A stretch of 64,000 nucleotides of DNA from Isoperla grammatica (Eukaryota; Arthropoda; Insecta; Plecoptera; Perlodidae). Both the position numbers and the translations under genes were made by a program. The stretch spans positions 9,153,363 to 9,217,362 of the forward strand of contig OX246748.1 of the NCBI GenBank assembly GCA_945910005.1, given 5' to 3'. Below the pieces are notes generated by a model. That model was not told where the DNA came from. It was given only the letters and a program-made list of their open reading frames with translations, and did no database searches. Positions 34,201-41,200 of this stretch are shown here, in pieces; within the stretch, counting starts at the first letter, position 1; each line of letters begins with the position of its first letter.

Positions 34201-35251
34201 CAGTCGTTCATAAGGTTGGCGAACGCTGCTGTGCCCATGTAGTGGCGGAGTGGCAGCCAGATGTGTGGCAGGATATACATGATCATCATCAGCGAAAACA
34301 CAGTGGAGTCAAACTCTTTCCTTGACCTCAGTATCAGATTGATTTTCTCCCTCAATTCAAAGCCAACGATTACGTTCATCAGCATGTAGAAGCACAATGA
34401 GTAGATCATCTGCTTGGAACCACATCGGAAGGTGGCTCTGCCTGGAAGATAAAACAACGATTACCTCTCTCGCTGCTGAAATTCTATTTGTTTTTGACAA
34501 GAAATTGCGCCTTCAGGGCCCCGAGTAGAATTTCGTCCAAGGAAGTCCTCTACCAATCGTAAGAGACTAGAAAATGTATCTACCTTCTATTTGCTTTGAC
34601 AGGGAATTCTGCTGTCGTGGCCTGTGGTACAATTTTATCCAATGAAGACCTCTGGCAATCGTAAGAGGCGAAAAAATGAGGTAGTACCCTCAGATTGTGA
34701 GAATTAATGTCTTCTGAAACCTAAACTCTCAATTTAAATTCTTACGCTCTGCTGCTGTAGTCTCTCAAATCCTTTGAAGATAAGTTCTACTACGGATCTT
34801 CCTACTTGTGTCCCTTTCCTCCAATTCCCCTCCCCCCCCCCCCCTTTCTCCCCAACCCAACGTCATATGGCATAGTTGTCGAGTACCTCGTTCAAAACCA
34901 AATACTAATAATGATCATAATTACCCACAGTGTTCATCTGCAAGGGAAAGAGTCCTAGTACTCGAAAGATCCACCAGAGAGACTTGAGCTCGTCATACAA
35001 AACTTGCCCCTTCGCTTGTACTTGTTGCTGCGCGCTTGGGGTGTTCCAGTCTTGCCCATGCGCGTTAAGGGGGTCCCCGGGTTGAACATGCTCAGAAAGA
35101 GAGTCGAACCGCGGGAGCTGCCGCTTCGGAGCAAGATCCACTTTTCTGAGTGGCGGATCCAGTTTTCCGTAGAACCCTTCGTTAAACACCACGCTGGCTG
35201 TGAAAGTAGTGGTTCTAGTAGTGCTACTGCTTGACCGACTCGACTCTGCGA
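19106..35251 (-). CDS. Gustatory-receptor-like seven-transmembrane receptor, seven exons
   Basis: A probable ligand-gated plasma-membrane channel or receptor of the insect GR / animal Grl superfamily. Seven exons join in frame with GT-AG introns: 34925-35251, 34188-34441, 27503-27766, 20431-20712, 20013-20078, 19492-19575 and 19106-19219. The first intron is phase 1 and the rest phase 0, giving about 462 residues. The N-terminal region ends with FRVLGLFPL, a typical GR entry to TM1. TM1-2 are in exon 2, TM3-4 in exon 3, TM5-6 in exon 4 and TM7 across exons 6-7. The TM7 signature TYLVVMVQF is intact, and no stop or frameshift is seen. The start is uncertain: either an upstream exon splices at 35251, or translation begins at the ATG at 35310-35312, giving about 483 residues. 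The ligand is unknown. Confidence 0.88.
19246..19284. repeat. (AAT)n microsatellite in the last Grl intron
   Basis: Thirteen AAT units lie within the intron between exons 6 and 7, close to the acceptor of exon 7. Confidence 0.95.
19492..19575 (-). CDS. Grl exon 6 (start of TM7)
   Basis: 84 bp, phase 0. The acceptor is ctagttgcag and the donor TCT|GTAAGT. It encodes LPVITLGGYVVVNRQLAVS, matching the conserved G-(F/Y)-x-V-x-R pattern that precedes the TM7 signature in GR proteins. Confidence 0.87.
19845..19995 (+). repeat. Decayed SINE-like repeat (family M) in Grl intron
   Basis: Recognisable by gtccggggattaatgtcgac at the head and tatagtacgtcgttaaactc at the tail, with a diverged middle. 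Similar decayed copies lie at about 20120-20410 in the next intron. A 12-base C run at 19740 precedes it. Confidence 0.55.
20013..20078 (-). CDS. Grl exon 5 (intracellular loop)
   Basis: A 66-bp micro-exon, phase 0, encoding a 22-residue charged loop (VGDVVKQKLQKMRSDDIE...). The acceptor gttgtttcag and donor CAG|GTACCT are both good. It is too short to be seen as an ORF, but it sits exactly where GR proteins have a loop before TM7. Confidence 0.82.
20431..20712 (-). CDS. Grl exon 4 (TM5-TM6)
   Basis: 282 bp, phase 0 on both sides. The acceptor is catcgttccag and the donor GAG|GTATGA. It encodes the helical stretch MAHYRHLWLDLSRLTRQFGQ, typical of the GR intracellular loop, then TM5 (ITLFWFTSFVLSTYHL) and TM6 (NSAILFASIMTFCLSA). 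Confidence 0.88.
20779..20897. mobile_element. Small MITE, family P, copy 1
   Basis: About 30-bp imperfect terminal inverted repeats are visible: agtcgtcccctacccctaag at the left, and the reverse complement of the right end reads aatcgtcccctacacccatg. The interior resembles 49524-49632 (gggcgcccgtt, agcaac). Confidence 0.65.
20925..21112 (+). repeat. Decayed SINE-like repeat (family M)
   Basis: Head gtctgggcccggggtagaat and tail cgttcgagtacatcgataaa are visible. It lies in the Grl intron immediately before the LINE. Confidence 0.6.
21568..22107 (+). CDS. LINE ORF1, N-terminal part with PHD finger
   Basis: Starts at the first ATG (MSERKGQGKG). Residues 17-66 form a perfect C4HC3 PHD zinc finger: C17, C20, C31, C34, H39, C42, C63 and C66, with WYHPSC in the middle. 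A Lys/Glu/Gly-rich linker follows. The frame closes at a TAG (22105-22107), but the very same frame continues open for another 2 kb, so this stop is probably a mutation or a readthrough site. PHD fingers in CR1-like ORF1 are thought to help chromatin or RNP interactions. Confidence 0.82.
   Translation: MSERKGQGKGCGQGRGCVACGKAVVNKGVGCDGCDGWYHPSCGGLVEGEYSRLAENNKEKWLCRKCRKGESKGKKGMVEKRQEGGDKERKMEGKEGKEEEGKEEEVGKDIGMMGKEEEGKIGRVDRNKGDEDGVVGMGNKKEKLEGEARDAGMEGGVKAGEGKGMVGLEGDGLLTGKGK
22108..24147 (+). CDS. LINE ORF1, C-terminal part with SGNH esterase
   Basis: In phase with the PHD part, separated only by the TAG at 22105. It has no ATG near the start, so it is a continuation rather than a new gene. 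The first two thirds are Arg/Glu/Gly-rich low complexity and include about 13 MGGAEG-type nonapeptides (about 23070-23420). The C-terminal about 165 residues are an SGNH/GDSL-type hydrolase: VVGDSMVRG (catalytic Ser, about 23638), VATNDIR, and DGLHLN (Asp/His, about 24040). The esterase is known from CR1-like ORF1. Stop TGA at 24145. Confidence 0.82.
   Translation: MGDGGVVGIEVGKAEEAKNRGKAEGVKGTNKDEEESRSTKIGSVKKVSMREVGNRIVEEKGVEGRKVEAGMMMQGDIPKGETGRKGKDEKQDGMGKEGGKWKGDREMRMRLEVERIREEMLDRIRLLERLVLGDDEGSEVEDGQEGERGRERSPVGMGGEGLNGGQVGGEGVRRDWEVRDRRDGEEENVSVEGRVRGKGKVDRDEREGGGELKEDRMIEDVVRNREMGRMDKGAGLYGEEGRKSLEGTRSCRGRGRALTVEGQREGRVERGKREEMGRTGVRRGLEMEVGLRGGVAMGRGRGVGGMGTGRRGGYVGGWMGRGEGGRMGGAEGGGTGGAEGSRMGRAEGGWMGRGEGSRMGGAEGGWRGGAEGSRMGGADGGRTGGAEGSRMGGAEGVGMGRGEGSWMGGAEGGWRGGAEGSRMGGAEGGRRGGAEGMKGRNLEWEAGRERTVGMERKGGVGNRDGELDRNVAREAGRGGDTGRVGKGGAEEKREGGRNVGEIGGKDGLVVGDSMVRGVRDYCGRRGVSVWAYPGITMRGLEAALSGTGMRAGVVCIMVATNDIRRTRGGAYREETRKGMERLVRVIMKEVGENARLVLLGVLDRTDIKRWVIEEVNRGMEEAADMVGAQYIDTRRYVGLEDLRGDGLHLNREGDAKLGELLVKVIQDVGKGKIVGRSEI
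23070..23420 (+). repeat. 27-bp coding tandem repeat in LINE ORF1
   Basis: Units such as ggtaggatgggaggagcgga encode GG-x-M/R/T-GGAEG. They repeat about 13 times with a higher-order pattern, keeping frame throughout. Confidence 0.88.
24148..27276 (+). CDS. LINE ORF2: APE endonuclease and reverse transcriptase
   Basis: About 1,040 intact codons. A basic N-terminal stretch leads into the endonuclease: LLVNCQSLRNK (about 24430), ATETWL, VVAVYRP, VVAGDLNLPGIDW and SDHRIV. The reverse transcriptase follows: NYRPVSLTSVGSKIMERV, AQHGFRKGYSC, AVFIDFEKAFDKVPH, SGVPQGSVLGPLLFAIYVND and the catalytic FADD at about 26385. C-terminal KYLGV and LEYAAAVWDP are typical of CR1-group elements. All key residues are present. 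The frame is the same as ORF1, separated by the single TGA at 24145-24147. The first ATG in frame lies about 80 bp downstream, so initiation by reinitiation or readthrough is possible. Confidence 0.93.
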   Translation, partial: REVRKVRGERRYEGRQGRDRGVGRERSMEGKEGRMREPEGRVEGWGSRSRDMARDVRGEGSRDEKRGGRKDVGGGKKGVGGGKKDTEGGDDELRVLLVNCQSLRNKLVPFWSMVELKQPDIIIATETWLEEGITDEEIGHKKYSIFRRDRERRGGGIMIGCRKEMRGRIVWREDDCEMMGVKVNMGEIVTEVVAVYRPVDNGETETLRRLRERVKGEGKIVVAGDLNLPGIDWEGGSEGRGGVKQGLVREIINQGLVQIVRGHTRANANGGNLLDVMLVRREEGWIDCKVEEGISDHRIVIATLEGRGRKMHAEEEGKKMKWLYNRADREGIGRDLRDCYEGWRGGNQGANQLWRGFVDICLEVRGRRVPGKQMAKKQDPPYYNMKIRKLKRRGRQAYGRYRRTRDIMDRDEAKRIEKELNEVKKRSWEVYMTGLMKEGDKQGSWNRMFGYVRGKKGKGGSLPTLENGVGELLVDNVEKAEGLNQYYAGVFQEEDEEEDGVRMKGRGSKPMVVSVDRVARVIAGLKNGKAPGNDEMTGDFLKLAMGESARYMTEIIRVSLHEGMVPMDWKEAVVIPIHKGGERGKMTNYRPVSLTSVGSKIMERVVGDFVKEVIKEKGWMAEAQHGFRKGYSCETQLLGMTGDIAEVLDRGGEVDAVFIDFEKAFDKVPHKRLLGKVGGVVDDGGVVRWIGDFLKGRTQRVRVGEVLSGEIDVTSGVPQGSVLGPLLFAIYVNDLAEGMKAKVRLFADDCVIYREIRGKEDELLMGEDMEGLGDWVDRNKMRLNAGKCKWIRFTRRRTQGGINEGYVLQGQRLEKVVEIKYLGVWLEDTLDWGGHVERMVKKGIRNLHFVLRVLKGAGKDLRDHAYKTLVRPGLEYAAAVWDPYKSKDREVLEGVQRKAARKVLGRGKRWEEVEVGEGGKERVYESVTEMVKELGWENLEDRRARDRLGKMFKVTRNMEGWGELHRSTAPAAYMGRGDNTWKLERRTWRTDLGKFSFLGRTVVDWNGLGEEVVSQEKAKGFMERLKAKWEEEVRGGEEKMKK
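27503..27766 (-). CDS. Grl exon 3 (TM3-TM4)
   Basis: 264 bp, phase 0 on both sides. The acceptor is ttttttccag and the donor CAG|GTTAGT. It encodes an Arg/His-rich loop, TM3 (ALVVLTVVVSYLFV) and TM4 (YAILLLNLHLLLWYLL). Confidence 0.87.
27785..27965 (+). repeat. Decayed SINE-like repeat (family M)
   Basis: Head gtgtccggggtagaatttag, the middle gtgactctgccattcataag, and tail gtacatcgttcaacaataaa. It sits in the Grl intron just upstream of exon 3. Confidence 0.6.
28300..28910. repeat. Left subterminal repeats of the fold-back element
   Basis: Four tandem units of about 150 bp share cctacctggcacatcctggc, gagggcgccaggagcgtcgt, gacgtcat and tttgaacggttcatgtcaca. Each has a TGACGTCA or near match, the cAMP-response-element palindrome. 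Confidence 0.87.
29484..29832 (+). mobile_element. SINE-like repeat, family M, inside the hAT-like element
   Basis: Plus orientation. The head module occurs twice (gggtgactctgccagtcgta at about 29492 and gagtgactttgctagtcgta at about 29609), as in the 6580 copy. The tail is cgttgttaaacaccacaaat followed by (ATC)n. Confidence 0.75.
31000..31165 (-). mobile_element. tRNA-headed SINE sharing the family M tail
   Basis: On the minus strand it starts with a tRNA-like segment (gccgaggttgattaggcgtt ... ccaggttcgaatcctggc, B box ggttcgaatcc). It continues into the family M 3' module (tcttcataatcacccagtca, gtctcgattaacctcg, atgttaaaacccaaata). It lies in the right part of the hAT-like element. Confidence 0.7.
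31352..31913 (-). pseudogene. Inverted partial copy of the CXC transposon protein gene
   Basis: Encodes, on the minus strand, the C-terminal portion of the same protein as 31884-33164. It includes the Cys-rich CXC segment (CNCLKSRCASRCSCK, CTELCGC) and an acidic tail (DEDEDDDDEDE). The open part is 31352-31768. It lacks the N-terminal region, which lies only in the loop, so it is a product of arm duplication and not a gene. Confidence 0.8.
31884..33164 (+). pseudogene. Decayed transposon protein with PIN-like core and CXC domain
   Basis: Collinear fragments in several frames: 31887-32078 (HSRILPHTSTCEDLAKLL, VVFDRYDITVS), 32054-32270 (ITDNTPIGHLSMSQLLGHTK), 32303-32824 (FSPDTDVLILVLRRY, GFHAFSGSDNTGGF) and 32928-33164 (CXC cysteines and acidic tail). 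At least three frameshifts or stops separate them (near 32060, 32270 and 32760-32930). The TDV...GSDN spacing recalls PIN/FEN-type nucleases; that is inference. Similar uncharacterised proteins recur in invertebrate genomes. Placement between inverted repeats suggests it is the element's own protein. Confidence 0.7.
33420..34060. repeat. Right subterminal repeats of the fold-back element
   Basis: The reverse-complement counterpart of the left set, with four units and the same gacgtcac and ctggcgccctc cores. Confidence 0.87.
34188..34441 (-). CDS. Grl exon 2 (TM1-TM2)
   Basis: 254 bp. The acceptor tatcttccag precedes it and the donor CAG|GTATGC follows. It encodes two hydrophobic segments, around MIYSLCFYMLMNVIVGF and STVFSLMMIMYILPHIWL, separated by a basic loop (REKINLILRSRKE). 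Confidence 0.85.
34515..34915 (+). repeat. Decayed SINE-like repeats in the Grl intron
   Basis: Two head scraps (ccccgagtagaatttcgtcc and tgtggtacaattttatccaa) are followed by ccaatcgtaagag and caatcgtaagaggc. A tail near 34868 reads catatggcatagttgtcgag. A C run of 14 bases lies at about 34830. Confidence 0.5.
34925..35251 (-). CDS. Grl exon 1 (N-terminal region)
   Basis: Encodes a Ser/Thr-rich then charged N-terminal tail of about 85 residues, followed by YDELKSLWWIFRVLGLFPL. The acceptor ccctcttttag lies at 35252. The donor is G|GTAATT at 34924, phase 1, matching exon 2. If the exon instead continues to the ATG at 35310-35312, the extra residues form a hydrophobic signal-like stretch. That ATG abuts a decayed SINE, so the choice is open. 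Confidence 0.75.
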
Positions 35252-35314
35252 CTAAAAGAGGGAAAAATGATAAATATATCAAATTGAAAATGCTGAAGTG
35301 AGGACTCTTCATCT

Positions 35315-35620
35315 GTGTTCGGGGTAGAGCTACGACCACCCAGGGTGACTGTCAATCTTAAGAGGCATAAGAGGGGAAATGAATACTTCCAATTTCTCCT
35401 TTAAATCTATTTTAAACCTTCTACTTGTTCATTCCATTAATCTCCTCCCCGTTTGATTGGTGATACAGCATTAGGACTAACGAGACTCTGCCAATCGTAA
35501 TATGCATTTAATTGAGGTTCTCCCTCCCCCCTCTTTAAATATATCTTCCTACTTGTCCCATTCCTCCAAATACCCTCAACCCTAAGTATGATCTAGTTGT
35601 TGATAAGAATTATTAATAAT
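35315..35620 (+). repeat. Decayed SINE-like repeats upstream of the Grl gene
   Basis: Contains gtgttcggggtagagctacg, ctgtcaatcttaagaggc and actctgccaatcgtaatatg. It abuts the candidate start of the receptor gene. Confidence 0.5.
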
Positions 35621-35735
35621 AATAAATGGAACTAGTTTCAGTTAATATTTCCACTAACTGGAATTGAACCCTGGACCGCCCAAATCCGAGCCATGTGTTC
35701 TAACCTTGAAGCACCCCGTTCGGTTATTGAACAAA
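35600..35735 (-). mobile_element. tRNA-headed SINE fragment
   Basis: On the minus strand: ggtgcttcaaggttagaaca (A-box region) and gtccagggttcaattccag (B box), then an (ATT)n tail. The tRNA fold is degraded and no acceptor stem is completed, so it is not a functional tRNA. Confidence 0.65.
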
Positions 35736-36380
35736 TATTAATTGTTCCTTGAAGAAGGAAGAAGAAATTTGCACAAAAATGTCTTAGATGAAGATTACCG
35801 CTTACGTCATTATTTCTTACGTCGGAGATTCTCAATGAAGGACACTTCTGGTTAACACTGATGACGTAGCAGAAACCATATCCGAAATAATTATATCACC
35901 TTCAAGGTATCGTGTTGCAATCAATGATTAGTTGCTTCTTCACAAACTATCATTATTTTGGCGTATCAGTTAATTATACAAATCTCAATCATAGTATTTT
36001 AATCAAATAAATATTATAGGTCTAAACGTAGGTATAGGAGAACCTGTTATGTCACGTTTGGCCTTTGACCTAGACGGTGTTTACAATTTTAATGAGTACC
36101 ACCTTATTCAAAAGTTTGTTAACATATCAGAATGTTTGAACAGTTGTGTTGTTTCTACATGTAGTCAATATTAGTTTTTTTCTTATTAGACAGGTACTCA
36201 ATTAGTTAGAGCGTAGAGTTTCGGTAATAATACACAAGACTATATAAAGAGACTGACATGTTTAGTGATGATTTTGTGTCATTATACGAAGTGTAATTAT
36301 GTGAGGAAAAACACACAATAATATGTTACTTTTCATGGTGTTTTAGTTTAGTTAGTAAATTAGTTTATTCTTCTCGTCTG
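35735..36380. other. AT-rich intergenic
   Basis: No feature is supported. I looked here for the missing first exon of the receptor gene and found no ATG with a phase-1 donor. Confidence 0.4.
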
Positions 36381-36775
36381 GACCCTGGGTAAATTATACC
36401 CAGGACCCCTCTGCATATCGTAAAATACAAGAAAATTAGGTCCTTCCATTTCCCCTTTCTACCCATTTCCCTTTAAATTGAATTGTTTTTCCCCTTACTT
36501 TTCCCTTACCCTCAATGACTACCCCGACGTATGACTTAATTGTCGAGTACGTCGTTCAACAGTATAAAATAATAAATAATTAACAAAAAATCCGGGGTAG
36601 AATTCGGCGTAGGGTGACTCTGCTGATCGTAAGAGACAACTAAAGAAATACCACCTATTTCGATGTTTCACCCATTTAACCAATATATCAAATTTTTTCC
36701 TACTTGCGTCCTTTCTCCAATCTCCTTCCCAAATTACGTATGACGTACGTAACGTGAGTTCGCCAGTAAACAGTA
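36380..36775 (+). repeat. Two decayed SINE-like copies
   Basis: The first runs 36380-36570 (gtctggaccctgggtaaatt ... gagtacgtcgttcaacag). The second runs 36594-36775 (ccggggtagaattcggcgta ... gacgtacgtaacg). Confidence 0.6.
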
Positions 36776-36779
36776 AATA

Positions 36780-37300
36780 TAAAACAACACACAACATATT
36801 TTCACTTTTATATATATTTTTTCCACATTTTGTCGTCATGTTCTTTCTTATTTACATACTTTTATTTTTATTATTTAATATATTGCATTTCCACTTCATT
36901 TTATTTTATTTCATTGCTCAATCAATTTCTCTTGTTCTTGATTTTTTTTATATGACAGTAGTTTGTTTTGTTTTTGTTGTAATTGTTATTCATGAGCTCG
37001 TTATTATTAATTGTTTAAGGCTGGTCCACACAGATTTTTAAGACATACGATTTAAGGTTTAACGCGTAGTCGTAAAGTTGGATCATAGGAAACGCGTACT
37101 GGCGTTCACACAAGGTTTTAGTTTTATGACGTTGTTTTCATTGTTGTTTTTAAAACAACGTCTTAAAACCTTATCCATTATGTCTTCAAAATCTGTGTGG
37201 ACCAGCCATTACATAGCCTAGTTTTATTTAATATCCACCTTTGTAAATCAGTTTTTATAACTAAATAGGATAAACAGTAAATATAAAACAATACAAAACA
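36780..37300. repeat. AT-rich dispersed repeat X, copy 1, split by a MITE
   Basis: Shares agtagtttgttttgttt, gttattgttatt-type, catagcctagttttatttaa and ctttgtaaatcagtttttat with 39490-39720, and in reverse with 48930-49200. The MITE at 37019-37207 interrupts it. Confidence 0.75.
37019..37207. mobile_element. 189-bp MITE with about 28-bp terminal inverted repeats
   Basis: Left end ggctggtccacacagatttt; the reverse complement of the right end is identical for 20 bases. Both continue with gaagacata-like sequence, and the interior is AT-rich. Comparison with the uninterrupted repeat X copy at 39650 (gtttgcatagctta) shows it is an insertion. No clear target duplication. Confidence 0.8.
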
Positions 37301-37724
37301 TATTACAGATTTTGTTATTCATGCGGGTGTTTGAGTTTGTGCTCATGTTGTAGCCACGTGTAGTGATGCGGTATATTGACGCGTTGCATGACGTACGCAA
37401 TACTCATCTTCTACCTACTACCACAACCGTCCTTGAACGCAACTTACCGATTCTTTTAAAATGTTAAGGTTGTATGCCAGTTTATTCAAGAGTTACCTTC
37501 ACAGAAATGTGATAATCGAGTTCATATGTCTGTCGAGTGTTGAAGACGCGCCAGTAGCAGTTGGACATTGATCGTGCGAAGAAGGTGAAGGGTTTTCTGC
37601 CGCAATCGATTGAAAGGTGAGTAACGCTACAAGTATGTTCCAACAACACATTACAATGCAACAGTGTAATGAGTTAATTTGAATAATGGAAATAGTTATT
37701 GGAGCAAAAATAATAATAATTTTT

Positions 37725-37985
37725 GTAGGAATACCCGTTCTAGGGTGCACACCAGTTTTACCTGATGTGCCCCTCTTCAGGTGACTAACTAGGTTATTAG
37801 GGTGTTTGAATAGTTGGGAAGGATTGTCCGAGGGCTGTTAGTATGACTAAGTCCCAGGATTCGCTTTTACGACTGAGGAAAACCTCTGAAAAAATCTCCA
37901 GTCAGGACTGCCGGTGGCCGGAATCGAACCGGCGACCTCCCGAATTAGAGTCTCGCGTCTTACCGCTGAGCCACCTCTATCGGTA
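37725..37985 (-). mobile_element. tRNA-headed SINE, family T, copy 1
   Basis: On the minus strand the head is tRNA-like: gaggtggctcagcggtaaga (A box) and ggtcgccggttcgattccgg (B box). The body has cctgactggagattttttca, gaggttttcctcagtcg and a 3' end near ctgaagaggggcaca, with an (ATT)n tail. Family members are at 44205 and 51225. Confidence 0.85.
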
Positions 37986-38742
37986 TTGGAGCAATGTATT
38001 CATCACAAGAAAGCGGATTAAATTCATTAGATTGATATATTTTCGTTAATGTTTTGACAATTTTTTTTAAACAATATGACCTAAATCGGAGTGCCGCAGG
38101 GTAGTGACATACAGTCTTACATGCGTCTTACACAGCGGCCGGTGTAGTAAAATGTCTTACACGAGCTAAATAGCCAGTGTAAAAATCTTTCGCATTGGCT
38201 ATACTATAGTGTAGGTTTTGATAACAGGCGAACGTCTTACAAATATTTACACGGGTAGAAAAGAACGACTAAGTACTTACACTAACGTACACTTTTGAAG
38301 TGTAGGACAGGCGAACGAAGCTTTACTTGCAAGAAGGGAGCGCACGTAATATTATGTTGAGGGGGCAAGACATAAACTTAAGGTAGTATCCGATCCAACC
38401 CCCTTCTCCAAACGCTTTCACTAAAATATGTTTCATATTTTGTTCAACAAAAGTGCCAATTTAACTCTTCGATCAATTTTAACATTACCTTCTTTTTCAA
38501 TTCTTTTAAAATATGTGAATAGTTTAGCTTCAAAACTGACCATACCGCAACGATAGTGTTCGACCAATGGCCAAATTTTAACTACTTGGTGCTTTATTTA
38601 TTCGTGACATTTACCTTCCGAGCTGTTTTTTAGACGCAAAGCTACGTACATTGCTCTCATCTCAGGGTGGATTTGTCACAAGTTTCAACAAACAAGGAAA
38701 GGGGAGAAGGTAAACAATGATAATGCAATACCAGTACTTATA
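37986..38742. other. Intergenic, unrecognised
   Basis: Repeated near-words such as gtcttacac, cttacacgag and tttacacggg occur at 38115-38300, without clear periodicity. No gene is supported. Confidence 0.4.
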
Positions 38743-39050
38743 GGGTACGCACAACACCAAAACACAACAATGAAACAAATGAATTGAATCGATGGACAAG
38801 CGAGCTGTCAAAAAAAAATATGAAGTTCTGAAGTTGGAAAAACAAACGTTCAGAACGTTTACACACTTTCAGATAGTTGCTGTCCATTACTTAACATAAA
38901 TTTTAACTGGCGAGCAGTTACTATCGTTACAACTTATTGTTTCTCCTCATTTTTTGCAAAGATACTACTTTGACGGCTTGTTGTTTGTCCACCAGTTCAA
39001 TTCATTTATTCCATTATTGTAGTTCGGCTGTTACGTCAGATTTGCGTACC
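38743..39050 (+). mobile_element. 308-bp MITE, family Q, copy 1
   Basis: Imperfect terminal inverted repeats of about 85 bp begin gggtacgca and contain caaatgaattgaatcgatgg / aaatgaattgaactggtgga. It is flanked by TTATA at 38738-38742 and 39051-39055. It is the reverse complement of the copy at 48164-48468. Confidence 0.85.
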
Positions 39051-39384
39051 TTATAATATAATAGTAAGGTCCCAATTCACCAATTTCTTTAAGCTAGGAT
39101 TTGGTAACCTCGGTTTAGTAATCATGGCTTCAACAACATTTAATTTAAAATCCACGGTCGTAGAGAATCTCTGCTTACCAACTAATCATAGTCCAAAAAG
39201 TTAGTCGTCCCTGAGAATGGTAAGAGTCAACGGATCGCCCCACGTGCTGATAGCAATATGTAATACCCGTTCGTTCTGAAACAGTGACTCATTTTGAAAG
39301 TTTTATAAGACATGTTACGAGATAATTTATTAAAAAAATTAATTGATGTACATGATTACTACCAATACTACGAGAGGGCGGGCA

Positions 39385-39408
39385 CGTTGGGGGGGGGGGG
39401 GGGGGTCA
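39385..39408. repeat. Poly-G tract
   Basis: A run of about 16 G. Confidence 0.9.
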
Positions 39409-39489
39409 ATTTCTAATTAATAAAATAATCACAACAATAGTCTTTGCCACACAATACAAAAATCGATGTGTAACAGTGCTCCTACAAAA

Positions 39490-39840
<351 letters not shown>

Positions 39841-40539
39841 GGGAACACATATTTTTGGAAACCAACTCGTTATGTAACTGAATAGGAAAGAACGACAAAA
39901 GGAAATAAAAAATAATGAAGATGAATGTTAAATGTATTCATATTTGACAAGTTTTCAGGAAGCAAACATACAAATGAATTATTAACATTTACTTTAGTAG
40001 AGAGGTGACCTTCAATTTATAATATTATTATAATATCTCATGAATAATAACAGACCGCGATACAGGAAATGGACGCTCAACAACAGTGGATTCATGGTTG
40101 ATAATGATCACTGGCAACTTTTCGGTCGTTAAGGATCTACGTTTTTTATTTCACAGAGTTATTGATGTATTTCATTAGGTCAAGGCAGCTAAACGAGTTT
40201 TTCAGAAATTAATAATTTATTTTTTTGGAACTTGAGTATCGTCGTAAGGTACGTAGCGTAACATTTATACACTCAAATGTTTAACCTTATACCTAGTTGG
40301 TATTCAATACATGTACATTCAATTACGCAATGCATACAGCCAATTAGAAGAAGGGTATTTGCTAGTAAAATTAACAACTCCGCATGAGAATATGTAAATG
40401 ATGGGCGAGCGGCAAGTGGACTATCTGGGAATGAAAATACTGTTTTAATATTGCAGTTAGTATAAAGAGAGCAAATAATGTAGTGTTTATGTAACGAGTA
40501 TTGGTTATATCTTCGAGAGTTAAGTTACCTTGTATCGAC

Positions 40540-41040
40540 CGGGGTTAGAATTTGGCCCAGAAAGACTCTGCCAGTCGTAAGAGACAACTTCCTACAATTT
40601 CCCCTTTCACCCATTATAATAAATAATAAATTGACAAATATGTCTATTTTCAGTAATTACTTTTAGGACAAAAGTTACGAAGATTTTAATTGTAATACAG
40701 GGTTGTGTTTAACATTTATTAGGTATTCATATTCAACAATAATCATGCGATGTTTGTATTATTTTGTGTAATCAAATTTTGCTTTTTTACAACTTATAAA
40801 CTATTTGCACCGTGGAATTTTAATATTATGTTGTAAATCAAACCCTTCTCAAGGACTACTTATCGTGCTTCTGGTAGGGCCACCCTAGACGGACAGGTCG
40901 TGGTGGAGGAGCCAGACGAAAGAAAGTCCACGTGCTCCCTTTTCCCGGATCCTCCCTTTTATGGCCTACTTCTCCCTTTCCTCCAAACACTCCCCGACAT
41001 AATATGATCATAGTTGTACGTCGCTAAACATCAATTAAGT
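40540..41040 (+). repeat. Decayed SINE-like copies, including the second head type
   Basis: A family M head lies at 40540-40610 (ccggggttagaatttggccc ... gccagtcgtaagagacaact). A second copy at 40860-41040 has the gcttctggtagggccaccct head and the gttgtacgtcgctaaacatc tail. Confidence 0.6.
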
Positions 41041-41190
41041 AAATAAAAGTGAGTGTATGTACAAGTTTATTTATTTTATTTATCAAAACACACAAATATG
41101 TACGTCTGTACGTCGCTAAACATCAATTAAGTAAATAAAAGTGAGTGTATGTACAAGTTTATTTATTTTATTTATCAAAACACACAAATC
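41015..41190. repeat. Tandem duplication of about 92 bp ending at the secreted-protein exon
   Basis: The segment acgtcgctaaacatcaatta through caaaacacacaaat occurs at 41015-41097 and again at 41107-41189, almost identically. The SINE tail is thus doubled immediately upstream of the ATG at 41201. Confidence 0.9.
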
Positions 41191-41200
41191 TGTTCCAGCA

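Noticed and set aside
37499..37750. Candidate first exon of the receptor gene (hydrophobic minus frame)
   Set aside because: The frame that would meet the donor at phase 1 contains a stop and no ATG, so it does not join exon 1.
37905..37985. tRNA gene
   Set aside because: A and B boxes are good, but the sequence continues into a SINE body repeated at 44205, and the cloverleaf is incomplete.
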